A DNA stretch of 64,000 nt from Verticillium longisporum (taxonomy: Eukaryota; Ascomycota; Sordariomycetes; Glomerellales; Plectosphaerellaceae): NCBI GenBank assembly GCA_019188255.1, contig JAETXT010000001.1, forward strand, positions 3,596,001 through 3,660,000. Direction: 5' to 3'. Position 1 is the first letter of the stretch, and the number at the start of each line of letters is the position of its first letter. Positions 35,614 to 45,717 of this stretch are shown here, piece by piece. A program made the translations under genes and the position numbers. The notes under the pieces are model-generated. The model did no database searches and was not told where the DNA came from. It saw only the letters and a program-made list of their open reading frames with translations.

Positions 35614-37473
35614 ATGAGTCTTCTATCAAGATGGAGCACGGTTGCTTCGTCCACACGCGGCGCCAGGCCTGCGCTTCGCTGTCATTTGTCTCTCCCCAAC
35701 ACCACCATCCGTCAACAGTCCTCCTTCTCCGCCGTATGGCGAGGCCTTCGCACTGAGCGATCTGGCCGTCGTGAACCTGGTTCCTCAGGCCGCGGCCGCT
35801 CTTCTGGTCCTCGATCTTCCGACTTGCCGGCAGCGCGTCGACCGTCTCGCCCTCGAGATGGAGGTGGCCCCAACCGCAAAGTCGACTTGGCCGCCAGCAG
35901 CCTGGGCGGCGGGCGCACACACTACAAGCCCAAGAAGGCGTTGCAGAAGATGAGGGAGAGGGAGGAAATGGATACAGAGGGCGGTCGCAAGACGCGCAGC
36001 AAGCGCTTCAACAACCCCGAGTACTCGTTTGGCAAGAAAAGCCTGGTGTATCAGCTCAACAAGGGCGATTTCCAGGACAAGATCTCCAAACTGGTCGACG
36101 CGAAACGGACCGGGTCCAGCACGGCGGCCGACACGTCCGAGAGACAAGATGTGCGACGCGAGGAGGATCCATGGAAGCGCATGTCCAGCTCGACCGACGA
36201 CAGGCAACAAGCCCGCAGGGGCGCCTCGGGCGACCGGCGACCGCGGAATTCACAGTCTTGGCCGGCCCGAGACGCGGCCAGGTCAGAGGGCCCTCGACGG
36301 GACGACGGTGCCTTCAGGCGCATGCGCTCAACCTCTGATTACACGCCGCGCGAGCGGCGATCCCCAGCTGCCGGCCGCAGCTTTGGGCACTCGGACGTAA
36401 CAAAGCAGCGCGCCAGGGACGAGCTGCGCGAGGAAGACGAGGACGCCTTTTCGCACCGGCCGGCGTTCAAGGGACGGACAAACAACTTTGCGGCGACCCT
36501 GCCGCAGTCGACGGCCGCCTCACAGTTCCTCTTTGGCCGATGGCCCGTCACCGCGGCGCTGAAGGAGGCGCGGCGCAAGCTGTACCACCTCTATGTCTAC
36601 GCCGGCAGCAACAGGAGGGACGCCAACGATCCCGTTCGCACGCTCGCCCAGAAGCACGGCGTCCGCGTCACCGTCGTGCCCGAGTCGGAGCAGCACATTA
36701 TGGACAATATGAGCAAGGGCCGGCCGCACAACGGCCTCGTCCTTGAGGTCTCACCTCTGCCGCAGCTCCCGCTCGTCAGTCTGGGCCCCGTCACGGAGGA
36801 CGGCTACACGGTCGAGATTGCGCACCAGATGAGGGAAGATGCAGAGATCAACGGCACCGAGCCCTTCCAGGCCTGGGACTCCCGGGCCGGGCACAAGCCA
36901 TTCGTGCTCCTGCTGCACGAGGTCATGGACCCGGGCAACCTGGGCGCCATGCTGCGGACGGCGCGGTTCCTCGGCGCCGCAGCCGTCGTCATCACCAAGC
37001 AGACGTCGTCGCCCATCACACCGACAGTCGTCAAGGCGGCGGCGGGTGCTGCCGAGGAGCTGGCCATCTTCTCCGTCGCCGACCCCGTCGCGTTCCTCGA
37101 GGGGTCGCAGAAGGCTGGCTGGGAGTCGTACGTGGCCGTCGCACCGGCTTCGGGCAGCAGCAACAGCGCCAGGCAGCAGGTGACGGCCGACGAGCTCGCC
37201 GAGGAGGATCCCCTGCGGGAGAAGCCGTGCATCCTGGTCCTCGGCAACGAGGGCGAGGGCCTCTCGCGGAAGATCATGTCGAGGGCGAGCCGCCAGGTGA
37301 CCATCCAGCGGCAGCCGGCGGGACGCAGCTCCGTCGACAGCCTGAACGTCAGCGTGGCGGCGGCGCTGCTCTGTGACGCCTTCACAAAGGGTGCTCGGGC
37401 TGTGCCGAGGAGCTTCCAGCAGAAGCTTAAGCTGGACGAGAAGAGGGCGCGCGGCGGGGAGTCTCTTTTCTGA
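35614..37473 (+). CDS. Mitochondrial large-subunit rRNA 2'-O-ribose methyltransferase (Mrm1)
   Basis: SpoU-type SAM-dependent enzyme expected to methylate a ribose in mitochondrial 21S rRNA. It is one uninterrupted frame of 619 residues. The N-terminus (MSLLSRWSTVASSTRGARP) is Ser/Arg-rich without acidic residues, as in a mitochondrial presequence. A long basic, low-complexity linker follows. The substrate-binding part begins near FLFGRWPVTAALKEARR. The three SPOUT knot motifs are clear: LLHEVMDPGNLGAMLRTARF (about 432), ILVLGNEGEGLS (about 540) and DSLNVSVAAALL (about 575). The frame extends upstream to an ATG at 35437, but the 35614 start gives the better targeting peptide. It is divergent to the remodeller gene. 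Confidence 0.92.
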   Translation: MSLLSRWSTVASSTRGARPALRCHLSLPNTTIRQQSSFSAVWRGLRTERSGRREPGSSGRGRSSGPRSSDLPAARRPSRPRDGGGPNRKVDLAASSLGGGRTHYKPKKALQKMREREEMDTEGGRKTRSKRFNNPEYSFGKKSLVYQLNKGDFQDKISKLVDAKRTGSSTAADTSERQDVRREEDPWKRMSSSTDDRQQARRGASGDRRPRNSQSWPARDAARSEGPRRDDGAFRRMRSTSDYTPRERRSPAAGRSFGHSDVTKQRARDELREEDEDAFSHRPAFKGRTNNFAATLPQSTAASQFLFGRWPVTAALKEARRKLYHLYVYAGSNRRDANDPVRTLAQKHGVRVTVVPESEQHIMDNMSKGRPHNGLVLEVSPLPQLPLVSLGPVTEDGYTVEIAHQMREDAEINGTEPFQAWDSRAGHKPFVLLLHEVMDPGNLGAMLRTARFLGAAAVVITKQTSSPITPTVVKAAAGAAEELAIFSVADPVAFLEGSQKAGWESYVAVAPASGSSNSARQQVTADELAEEDPLREKPCILVLGNEGEGLSRKIMSRASRQVTIQRQPAGRSSVDSLNVSVAAALLCDAFTKGARAVPRSFQQKLKLDEKRARGGESLF

Positions 37474-38930
37474 GGCCCTTGCCCCGGGGCCTGTGTATAC
37501 AATGTACTCTTACCTGTCAGAAGCTTCTGTCTCTTTTTTTTCAAACATCATGGGGGCATATGGTGGCGAGGACTATCATGAACAAAGTGTCACTGTACTG
37601 CAACGTTTGTAACAATATCGAAAGCCACTTTCAAAGCCCCTTTCATTTCCTGTACGAGCTGTACTTTGTGACGTGTGGTGTATGAGAAGGCCAGTCAGTC
37701 GAGAGAGCACACACAGACATCAGCCAGCCAGCCCTTGACCTGAACGACACGCCACGCGGCAAGGAAGCAAGTGTAAGCGGTGCAACACTGGGCACGCTAT
37801 CGAGAGAACCTGCTGAGAGCCTCTCGCCTCAGCCCGCCAAACCAAACCCACGATTCTATCTGCACTCCTTGAAATCAGGTACCACTCCTCCAGAGGCTCC
37901 AGATTACAGTGTGGCAGCGCACAAGGTCACTGTCATCTTGTATCGTCACACCGCAAGGTATATTGCCTCTATCATTGAAGGCTAAAAGACGAAGCGGGCA
38001 CTGACCCGGCCGCTTTGGCATCACGACTGAACAGCGTCGAAGTGATGAAAACGATGCAAAAACAGGCCTTCCTTCACTCGCTTGCCGGGCCGTGCCATGT
38101 TGGGGAGCAAGGGGGCCAAGAGTAAGCCACACACGCGCGATGAGACGGGAGAAGGGCAACGTGGCAGGACGAGGTGCAGGGGTGGCGCGTGATGATTGTT
38201 GCGGTGAGTCAGATCTCCAGCATCGGTTGTATTTGTGCCTTTTTCATCCCATATGGCGCTACATCTATTTTTTCGCCCCTTGGTCCTTCCACAGGGAGGA
38301 GGAGGAGCGGGAGCGGCGAAAGGGGACTGCCAGTGATCAGGCGAAACAAGCGGGAGGTCCGGATGGAGCGTGGACAGTGTCTGGCGTTTCTTGTTTGATG
38401 CTGTTCTTAGCGAAGGAGGGAGGAGGCGGACGCGGAGGTCGCGGGGATGGGATGATTGCCAGCTATCTGGGGATGACCTGGGTAGTTGCCATGTTTGATG
38501 GCGATTGTGGGGACTCTCTAAAGCTGCTCGCCAGGCTGCAGCAAGCCATGTGGTCGACAGGCGTTGCCGACGGTGCCTTCCCACAAAACACACCCATATA
38601 ACCAAACACATATACTCACTCACACACGAAGGGAACCAGGTCAATCCAGGTTGGCTGGCATATGCCGCTGTTTCGAGCCCATAGAAGAGGGGGCCGAGGC
38701 TGGCTCGTCCGATGCTTGCTAGCGATGCTTGCTCGAGTTGGTTGCCCCGTCTGCCTGCCTGTCTGTCTGCCGGCCTTGACCGTCTCCCCTGGTCCCGCTG
38801 CATTGATGCACGATGGCGACGTTGCGTCGGACGTTCTGGAAAAAGGGGAGGAACCAGCACCCCAGACGAGGCAGGGCACCTGTAGCAAGGGGGGACACGG
38901 AGCCACGGAGGGACGCGTCTCAAGGGCCAT

Positions 38931-38960
38931 ACCTAGGTACCTAGGTAGGTACCTAGGTAG
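38931..38960. repeat. TACCTAGGTA palindromic motif block
   Basis: It reads acctaggtacctaggtaggtacctaggtag, three overlapping CCTAGG palindromes at 9- to 13-bp spacing. It is a member of the dispersed family. Confidence 0.85.
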
Positions 38961-39159
38961 AGGAAGAGCTCAGGTACAAGCGTCACTAAAATGGAAAAGC
39001 ATCTCCACTGGGAACGCGTGGTCGGGACTGGCCGCACGCTTAGCTTCTTCCCCTGGTACTGATCCCGGTCATGGTCATGGTCTTGTTCCGTCTGCTCTCC
39101 ACACGAAGCTTCTCTTCATTTGGCCATCCACTGGCCCCCTTTTCTCCCACGATTCCACA

Positions 39160-39183
39160 GAGAGAGAGAGAGAGAGAGAGAGA
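39160..39183. repeat. (AG)n microsatellite
   Basis: About twelve AG units in intergenic DNA; a shorter similar tract lies at 40071-40086. Confidence 0.9.
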
Positions 39184-40192
39184 AATCTGCATTCTAAGGT
39201 CGCTGTCCGTCCGGGGAGGTCCGAAGGGCGGCGGCTTGCCTGAGGTGATGCGAGGTGCCGAATCTCTCAGACAGTGCTGTGCTTTTTCTCGCTCGCCAGA
39301 ATCAGTGCGGCACGCCATTGATCATGATCCCCCGTTCGGCCTGCTTACGCTCCCTGTGGAAGGGCAAGCGGCGCCATGTTTTCGAGGCTGTCCACCCCCC
39401 CTGGCACGAATCGAGAGACGGCGATCATCATCGTTCAGGCGGCCAGGTACCCGGGCCCCTTCCCAATGTCGGCATGGGGGGAGGTCGGGCGACGATTTTC
39501 TCTCGGTCAGGTCGTTCCCCCCCTCTTACCCCTTCAACTCCTCGACCCGACCCGGCTTCTTTTCCCGACGGAAATGGGCGTCCGCCGAGGCTCGATAAGA
39601 TTGCTTGTTTCCCTCGACATGAGCGCCAAAAAGACACCATCGCGTCCATCAATCTCGGTCCAGCAGAAAGAAAGAACAAACGGGCCGGGGACCTGGTCCG
39701 CAACCGATTCATGTGTTGGACCACGTATGGGACCTTGACTGCCCAACTGATCCATCCATACCGAGGCCCAACTGTGCCCTTTCATGTCTGTTCGTTTTCC
39801 TACCCAGTAGAGTGGGAGGCCAGGCCGGGCTACGCCAAGGCAATGGGAAGAGAGGCAGATCCGGACAGGGAAACGTACAGCCCGATGGAAGGTACCTAGT
39901 GGTGATGCTCGTCCCTGCTGTCCGGGTCTCGCAAGGTCAACAACGCTATTGACTCAGCAACACGCACGCCAGTCGCTGGTTCTCTGACGCGAAGACTCCA
40001 CCAGAGAATCAACGAAAAAAAAGGGAAACCCAGAGAGCGCGAGCGAGAAAGAACAAGAGAGTGTGAAGAGAAAGAGAGAGAGAGAGACCGACGGGGCCGT
40101 TGAGGCTCATCTGCATTCCTTCCCCAATGTCCCAATCTCACCCATGGACACGCCACGCCGGACCGCCCCAGGGATAGAACAGTGCAGTACCT

Positions 40193-40210
40193 CAGGTAGG
40201 TAGGTACCTG
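40193..40210. repeat. AGGTAGGTAGGTACCTG motif block
   Basis: A short member of the dispersed TACCT/AGGTA family, about 100 bp left of the foldback element. Confidence 0.7.
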
Positions 40211-40310
40211 GGGAAAAAAGATTGGGGCCATTGGCCCAACACCTAAAACCACCCCCACAACGTCCCCAGTCGGGGAGCCTTCCGGGGCGCATTGCCCTGT
40301 TTGCGACAAG

Positions 40311-40519
40311 CTGTCATCCCTTTGAACACGAGAACGACCTCAGGTACAACGGTACGTACTGGGTGCTCCTGATATAATGGCAGAATTGGCTTCTGGGCCA
40401 GTTATGTAATATCGCTTGATAGCACTATATGAGATAAGATCCTTTAAGTAGGCGGTCGAGCCGGCGGCTCTTGGCTTCAAAGTACCTGAGACCGTTCTCG
40501 TGTTCAAAGGGATTGACAG
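40311..40519. mobile_element. 209-bp foldback (MITE-like) element with 37/38-bp inverted arms
   Basis: The left arm 40311-40347 and the right arm 40482-40519 are reverse complements over 38 aligned positions, with one gap and two mismatches. Both arms start CTGTCA and run through CCCTTTGAACACGAGAACG and CTCAGGTAC. The 134-bp interior is more A/T-rich than its surroundings and has no coding potential. No clear target-site duplication is visible at the edges, so a transposable origin is inferred from structure only. A long RNA hairpin or a segmental inversion remnant is the alternative. Confidence 0.7.
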
Positions 40520-41085
40520 ATGGAACATTCCTTTCCGTCAGGACGACGAGGCTTGCCGGATCGACTCCAACTCAGGGAATCGCAGACAAAACTGGGAGGG
40601 AGAGCCCTGCCAGCCATTGCACCGAGACACGCCATCCCCGTCATCCCCACAACCTTTCTTGCGGTACCCAACATAGGTACGCATTGTGCCCCGATGACAG
40701 ATGCCTGGTTTTCCTCGTCTGGGATCACCGGCAAAGAAGATGAGGAGGGCATCGGGTGGAAGTAGCCCGAACACGTACATGTATACGGACCGACACTGGG
40801 GTACGAGGCCGAAGCGAAGGCATGAACAATATTGCACATTACACACAGACTGGCACTCGAGTCGATAGTGCCCCCCTTCCGCCTTGCCATTCCCACCCGT
40901 CCATCTATCCATCCATTCATCCTCCTTCTTCTTGTGACCAGGTAGCCAGCCCCGAGCCCGCCGTGGCTGGCTGCCATTCAGTCTCTCAGCTGCGTGTATG
41001 GTCGGCGGCATGTCGCCTCTGATTGGGGCGGTCAGCATCGGTCTCCCTGCCCAAGGCTCTTACACTCTCTCTGCCTATCAGCCCA

Positions 41086-41107
41086 AGGTAGGTAGGTAGG
41101 AACCTAT
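41086..41107. repeat. AGGTA motif block
   Basis: Tandem AAGGTAGGTAGGTAGG; a member of the dispersed family. Confidence 0.7.
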
Positions 41108-41553
41108 AAGGAGTCAATGTGAGGGTGCCGCTGTCCTCAACGGTCCATTCCTTGCCTCTGCATGCCACACACATGCTCCCTCGCACACCCACTCGCTTGA
41201 CCGCTTCTCCAGCTTTCATCCCCCACCGTTGGCTTCGCAGCTACTGCAACCTTACCCGTGTGCTCTGCCAGTTGCCTGTCGATTTTCTTCGCCCACTCTC
41301 GGCTATTGGCCCGGCAGCTTGCGAGCTGCTCTCCCCCGGACCCCTGTCGGCCCACCCCCATCCAATGTCTGGGCCACTGCCGCCAACCCCAGACTAGAGA
41401 CTTATCCCCAACCTTGGGAAACACGCCTATGGCAATCGCCCCATCAAAGGGCCGGCCGGATGGTGAGATGGGGGTGGTGACAGAGGGGTGATAACAGCCG
41501 ACATAGAGGGCATGTACAGGGGACGAAATGCCCAAAGTGCCCTGGCGCCGATG

Positions 41554-41612
41554 GGGTACCTTAGGTACCTTACCAAAGGTAAGGAAGGTACCTAGGTAGG
41601 TAGGTAGGTGGT
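41554..41612. repeat. GGTACC / TACCTAGGTA motif block
   Basis: About 58 bp composed of ggtacctta, aaggtaagg and ggtacctaggtaggtaggt units. It is a long member of the dispersed family. Confidence 0.85.
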
Positions 41613-41952
41613 GGTCCTCGTTTGGTTGGGGAGCCACCACGTCGGTGGTTCTGAGTCTGTCAGTGTCCGTGCCTGTCTCTGGAACGCACTTCAGCACAGG
41701 GCCAAATCAGACAGAGAGATGGACGGACAGACAGGCCCCAGCATGATTTCCCCCGTCCGCTGCTTTTTTCGTTGCTGGCCAGGACCCCGGACATCTGACC
41801 CCCGGTCTATCTCATGTCGTGCCCGGGGGGGGCCCAACACCATCTTTCTTGTCTGTCTCAGAGACTTTTTTAAATAATCATCCCAGCTGCCTCTTCCGGT
41901 TTCCCAGTCCCGTCCTCTTTTCACTTCCCCCAGATCTTGGAGACTGCTACCG

Positions 41953-41977
41953 TGCCTACCTGCCTACCTACCTGCCT
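41953..41977. repeat. TGCCTACC motif block
   Basis: Four tgcctacc/tacctacc units in the leader of the small gene at 42212. Confidence 0.6.
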
Positions 41978-42211
41978 TCTGTCATCACATCTACTCCTGT
42001 TGCTGCCCGAGACCCATATACACTCTCTACTGTCCAGTCCACTCTCCAGCAACTGCCTTGTACGTCTCTTGTAGGCTTGCTCTCCGACATCACAAGCCCG
42101 TCTTCAGCTCCCAGGAAACTGGTATTGAATCGGAAACAGACGGACACCAAAGTCTCTCGTCTCCATCTTTCCTCGCTACATCCTCCAAATCCTTTCCAAC
42201 AGAAATCCAAA

Positions 42212-42445
42212 ATGCCTGCCGCTCAGATCGCGTCACCGCTCCCCATCACCCCGCCGAGGTCAAGCCTCCGCCCGATGACGGGTCAGGATCTCTACACCAG
42301 CCTCAGCGCTACCCTCAGCTCCACCCACCCCCCGTCGACGCGCGTCCACATCATCCGCGAGCAAGACTACAGCGTCCCCGCCCCGCCTCCCCCGAGTCCC
42401 GTCTCTTTTGCGCAAGATCACTGGCCGGCTTCCCTACGCCGCTAA
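42212..42445 (+). CDS. Small Pro/Ser-rich hypothetical protein (77 residues)
   Basis: The frame opens after a long pyrimidine-rich leader of fungal type with A at -3 (CAAAATGCC) and gives 77 residues ending SLRR. It is not recognised. It is proline- and serine-rich (SPLPITPPRSSLRP, SVPAPPPPSPVSF) with a central stretch TRVHIIREQDYSV that looks like folded protein rather than random sequence. No signal peptide, membrane segment or cysteine is seen. The case for a real gene rests on leader composition and start context only. Its promoter would be the long 37.5-42.2 kb region. Confidence 0.45.
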   Translation: MPAAQIASPLPITPPRSSLRPMTGQDLYTSLSATLSSTHPPSTRVHIIREQDYSVPAPPPPSPVSFAQDHWPASLRR

Positions 42446-43639
42446 GTCGGCAGAATGTGCAGGCTAGGAGCCGCAGGATGATCGAAAGAAATGGAGGGGG
42501 GCGGCATACTTTATTCAACTTTTCCTTTGTTTGGTTGCTTGTGTACCACCGACGCAACTTGCGATTCCGACAGGGGGAGTTTACGGCGCTCGATTTTGAT
42601 ATTTGAGGGAAGGAGAACGGATGGACCTTTTAGGGACAATCTTCAGTCTTCCGAAAACTGGTCTGGGGTTACATAAAAATACGCGCATGGCTTTCTCGCT
42701 TGGTCGCTGTCGAAGGTTTTCCGAGGGTTGGGTATCATTAGAGGCACAATTTTGAGTCCCAGCAGAACGCATTTTCTAGGTTTATTTTCTTTTCTTCGGG
42801 AGCATCGGCATCTCGTGGATCTTATTCCACCACTGGTCTGCGACTCCTTCAATCTGAACAGAGCTACCTGATCAATATCTTTCGTAAACACCGCACCGTG
42901 CCTGTTGGGTCGTGACTGGATCGATGTAATGAATCTTTTAAACTCCTACCGTTTGCTGCTTCCCGAACAGGGTGATCCGGTCGATAGAGAGGCTGCCGAT
43001 CAAAAAGTTGAAGGCAAGCCTTCGCACGGACCATGGCCACTGATGATCGAACTGCACGATGCTTCATCGAAGTGCATAGGCAAACTTGGCAAAGGCATAG
43101 AATAGAAACAGTTGGCTTCTGGCCTGAATATGGTTATGTAAGATTTCCTTCGTATCTACAAGGACGTCTCGTGTGGGTCGGGGTCGGATGGGTCGCTAGC
43201 TAGTAGACGACGGGACAAGAGGCCTACCAGATGACGTTCGACTCCAGTAGTGACACGTGCACGGACCAGTCGCGACCACTTTACGCGACGCCCCAGGTTC
43301 TTCACGCGGAACCAGGCCTTAAAAACGCGTCCAGGCGCGCATGTCACGAACAGGAACGCGTGTTGCTGAGGAAGGTGCAAGGGCCAGGAGCCCCCACTAC
43401 CAGCATGCCTGCTCGCATAACTTCTGCCATGCTTCGACTCGACTCCCCTCCTCCCTGTGGTCTGCACTTGCCTTCACAACTTCATTTCCTTCTCGACTTT
43501 TGAACAATTGCGCCTTTTTATCACCAGCCCGCACGCTTCCTTCCTGATACATAGTAGCTGCTCTTACCACTGCAAGCACCATACACACCCATCATCCCCT
43601 CCACGTACCGCCAAAGGTCACCGAGCAACCGCCTTCGCA
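42446..43639. other. Intergenic region before cdt1
   Basis: A stretch of relatively A/T-rich DNA (about 42480-43180) without a recognisable gene, then a C-rich leader for cdt1. The short frames at 42864-43105 on both strands match nothing I know. Confidence 0.55.
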
Positions 43640-45223
43640 ATGGCCCGGGTTGCTTCTCGCCGCGTGGTCAAGCCTGCCGTGAAGCCTGTCGCATCAAACT
43701 CGATCACCAACTACACTCGGCTTTCCAAGGGTCAAGCTCTTGCCATCGACAAGCTTGACAAGAAGTTGCTCGCCGTGTGCCTTCCCAACTTCAAGCCGTC
43801 TCCCGTCGTCACAGTCACCTCGATCGATAACTCCAGCGACGAGGAGAACAGCAAGACTACTGCATCCAAACCTTCCTCGGGGCTCGGTGAAATCAAGTCG
43901 ACACCCAGCAAGAAGAGAAAGGCAACGGCCGAGGACGAGACCTCAATCGCGCCCGCTCTTACCACGACGTCCAAACGCCAACGAGTCAAGTCTGATGGAC
44001 CCAAAGGCGATCTCCCTTCCGCGCCTGCCTGCCAGACGAACCGGTTGACGCAGACTACAATTACAAACTGCTTCGCAAACACGACCTCCACCAGCACGCT
44101 TCGCAAGACGCCCAAGTCGACCCTCATTTCGAATGCCAAGGATGACGGACGCGCTGCAGCTCGCAAAGTCAAGGGCTCGAAAACCCCCAAGACTACTACG
44201 CCTTCGTCAAAGAATGCGAAGCACAGTGTCCAAGAGGCGCGCCTGCCCGCCGAGCTCGTTGAACTGCTATCCCTGCAACGGGTTATTCTTAAGACGGTGA
44301 CCCTGCAGATTACGCATCAGAAGAGCAACACGCCGATCGACATCAAGGCCATCACGCCAGACGTGTCACGCACATGGGGCAAGCGCAATGTCACCATTGA
44401 CGACATTCGACGCTGCGTTGCCATCCAGGACCTGAAGAAGGACGCCCACAACGCGACCGCTTCGCCCTTCATCATCACTGATTACGGACGCGGCAAGCTC
44501 TGCCTCGAGATCGACACGGAGCGAGGAACCGGCCGCATCGACGAGGACAGCCTCTGCAAGCAGTTTGAGGAGAATCTGCACGCCCTGTGTGCCGAGCGCG
44601 CGACAGATGAGATGTCCGATCTCGACATGTCCTTTGAAAGCCTATCGTTCAACGACCTCCCCAAGGCAGACATCACTATGCGTCACCACCTCTCAGCCAT
44701 GAAGCACAACCCCCTGCTAGCCAAGGGCCAGCGCGCATTGACGGAGCTCAAGCACGGCTTCGTCGTGAAGCAGCAGGAGAAGGAGGCCAAGGCGCAAGCC
44801 GCCAGGGAACCCATTACCAACGCCGACGGCAGCAAAATGAGCCTGCTTGACCGGCTTCGTGCGAAGGAACTCGCGGCCGCGCAGCTCGGCGCGCCTTCGG
44901 GGCCTGAGATTACGAGGAAGCGGGCCTTGCAGCATGTGTCTGACGTGTCTGCCATCATTGGCATGTTGGTGAACTCTTCCAACCCCGGCAAGGCACCCGT
45001 CAAGTCTTTTCCCATGAGTGTGCTTCAGCAGAAGCTGAAGGAGTCGTTGAGGGTGCCAATGCCCCTTGAGGGGGGCGTGTGCACCGTGAAGCTGATCGCG
45101 AACGAGGTGGCGCCCGAGTGGCTGCGGGTGTTGCCCATCGGGAGCAAGGAACATGTTGTGGTCCAGACAAGGTGCAAGCCATGTGAGGCTGAGATTTCTG
45201 CGAGGGTGGGCAGGCTGTGCTGA
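43640..45223 (+). CDS. DNA replication licensing factor Cdt1
   Basis: Cdt1 loads the MCM helicase at origins together with ORC and Cdc6. The gene is one intact exon of 527 residues. The disordered N-terminal third is basic with nuclear-localisation-like clusters (KKRK at 91-94, SKRQRVKSD). The middle part is the geminin-/MCM-binding-type region (LPAELVELLSLQRVILKTVTLQ, FIITDYGRGKLCLEID). The C-terminal winged-helix domain includes SLLDRLRAKELAAAQ, SDVSAIIGMLVNSS and SVLQQKLKESLRVPM. At 138-145, QTTITNCF resembles a PCNA-binding degron (QxxIT-x-aromatic-F) but has Cys at the first aromatic position. The start follows a long C-rich leader and has a good context (CGCAATGGCC). Confidence 0.85.
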   Translation: MARVASRRVVKPAVKPVASNSITNYTRLSKGQALAIDKLDKKLLAVCLPNFKPSPVVTVTSIDNSSDEENSKTTASKPSSGLGEIKSTPSKKRKATAEDETSIAPALTTTSKRQRVKSDGPKGDLPSAPACQTNRLTQTTITNCFANTTSTSTLRKTPKSTLISNAKDDGRAAARKVKGSKTPKTTTPSSKNAKHSVQEARLPAELVELLSLQRVILKTVTLQITHQKSNTPIDIKAITPDVSRTWGKRNVTIDDIRRCVAIQDLKKDAHNATASPFIITDYGRGKLCLEIDTERGTGRIDEDSLCKQFEENLHALCAERATDEMSDLDMSFESLSFNDLPKADITMRHHLSAMKHNPLLAKGQRALTELKHGFVVKQQEKEAKAQAAREPITNADGSKMSLLDRLRAKELAAAQLGAPSGPEITRKRALQHVSDVSAIIGMLVNSSNPGKAPVKSFPMSVLQQKLKESLRVPMPLEGGVCTVKLIANEVAPEWLRVLPIGSKEHVVVQTRCKPCEAEISARVGRLC

Positions 45224-45717
45224 TTACGCTGTCGATTTTTCTTCTGGATACCCTATTGTTTGAAGAAGAATTGGAACAAAGAAGAGGTGTCGATTTTTGA
45301 GTTTCGTCTTATTTAGTTAGCATGGCGTTGCGTCTGGAAATCCTGGCCAAGGCAGACGGCGGAGTTTTGTCTATAGAAATCCCACAATGATGGGCGAGGG
45401 GAGTTGTCCCTCGTACTCAATGAAACAGAGACAATTAATACCACGCACATCCAATGCTATGCAGGGGAGGGAAAAGAAAATGTTTCATCGTCAGCTTCGT
45501 GAGCCAACGGTCTATTGTGAAGTTCTATGGACCGTGGCCTTCATCTTGCGGAACGCAACCATTCTGATTGAGCCTCGCTGCTCCTGCGGCTTCTTCATGT
45601 TTCTTTTTAGTATTCCTTCCTCCTTCGTAGAATTCAATCCGACTTTCTCGTCGTCTTCAGCAACGAAGTCCCAAGCACCGGCACCCACCAGGCTAACCAA
45701 GCAAGCAGGCTCTGCAT
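45224..45717. other. Convergent intergenic region between cdt1 and mbf1
   Basis: About 490 bp holding two 3' UTRs. No other feature seen. Confidence 0.6.

Larger units (their letters stand above)
37474..42211. other. 4.7-kb region without a recognisable gene, rich in simple repeats and motif blocks
   Basis: No open frame here has a recognisable product; the longest (38021-38923 minus, 39255-39899 plus) are biased in composition and overlap one another. Structure seen: AG microsatellites (39160-39183, 40071-40086), a foldback element (40311-40519) and six TACCT/AGGTA blocks. The last 300 bp is a pyrimidine-rich leader for the gene at 42212. It could contain a noncoding transcript or simply be long regulatory DNA. 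Confidence 0.5.

Noticed and set aside
38021..38923. 300-codon open frame on the minus strand
   Set aside because: No known family; Arg/Ser/Pro-biased and overlapped by comparable frames on the other strand.
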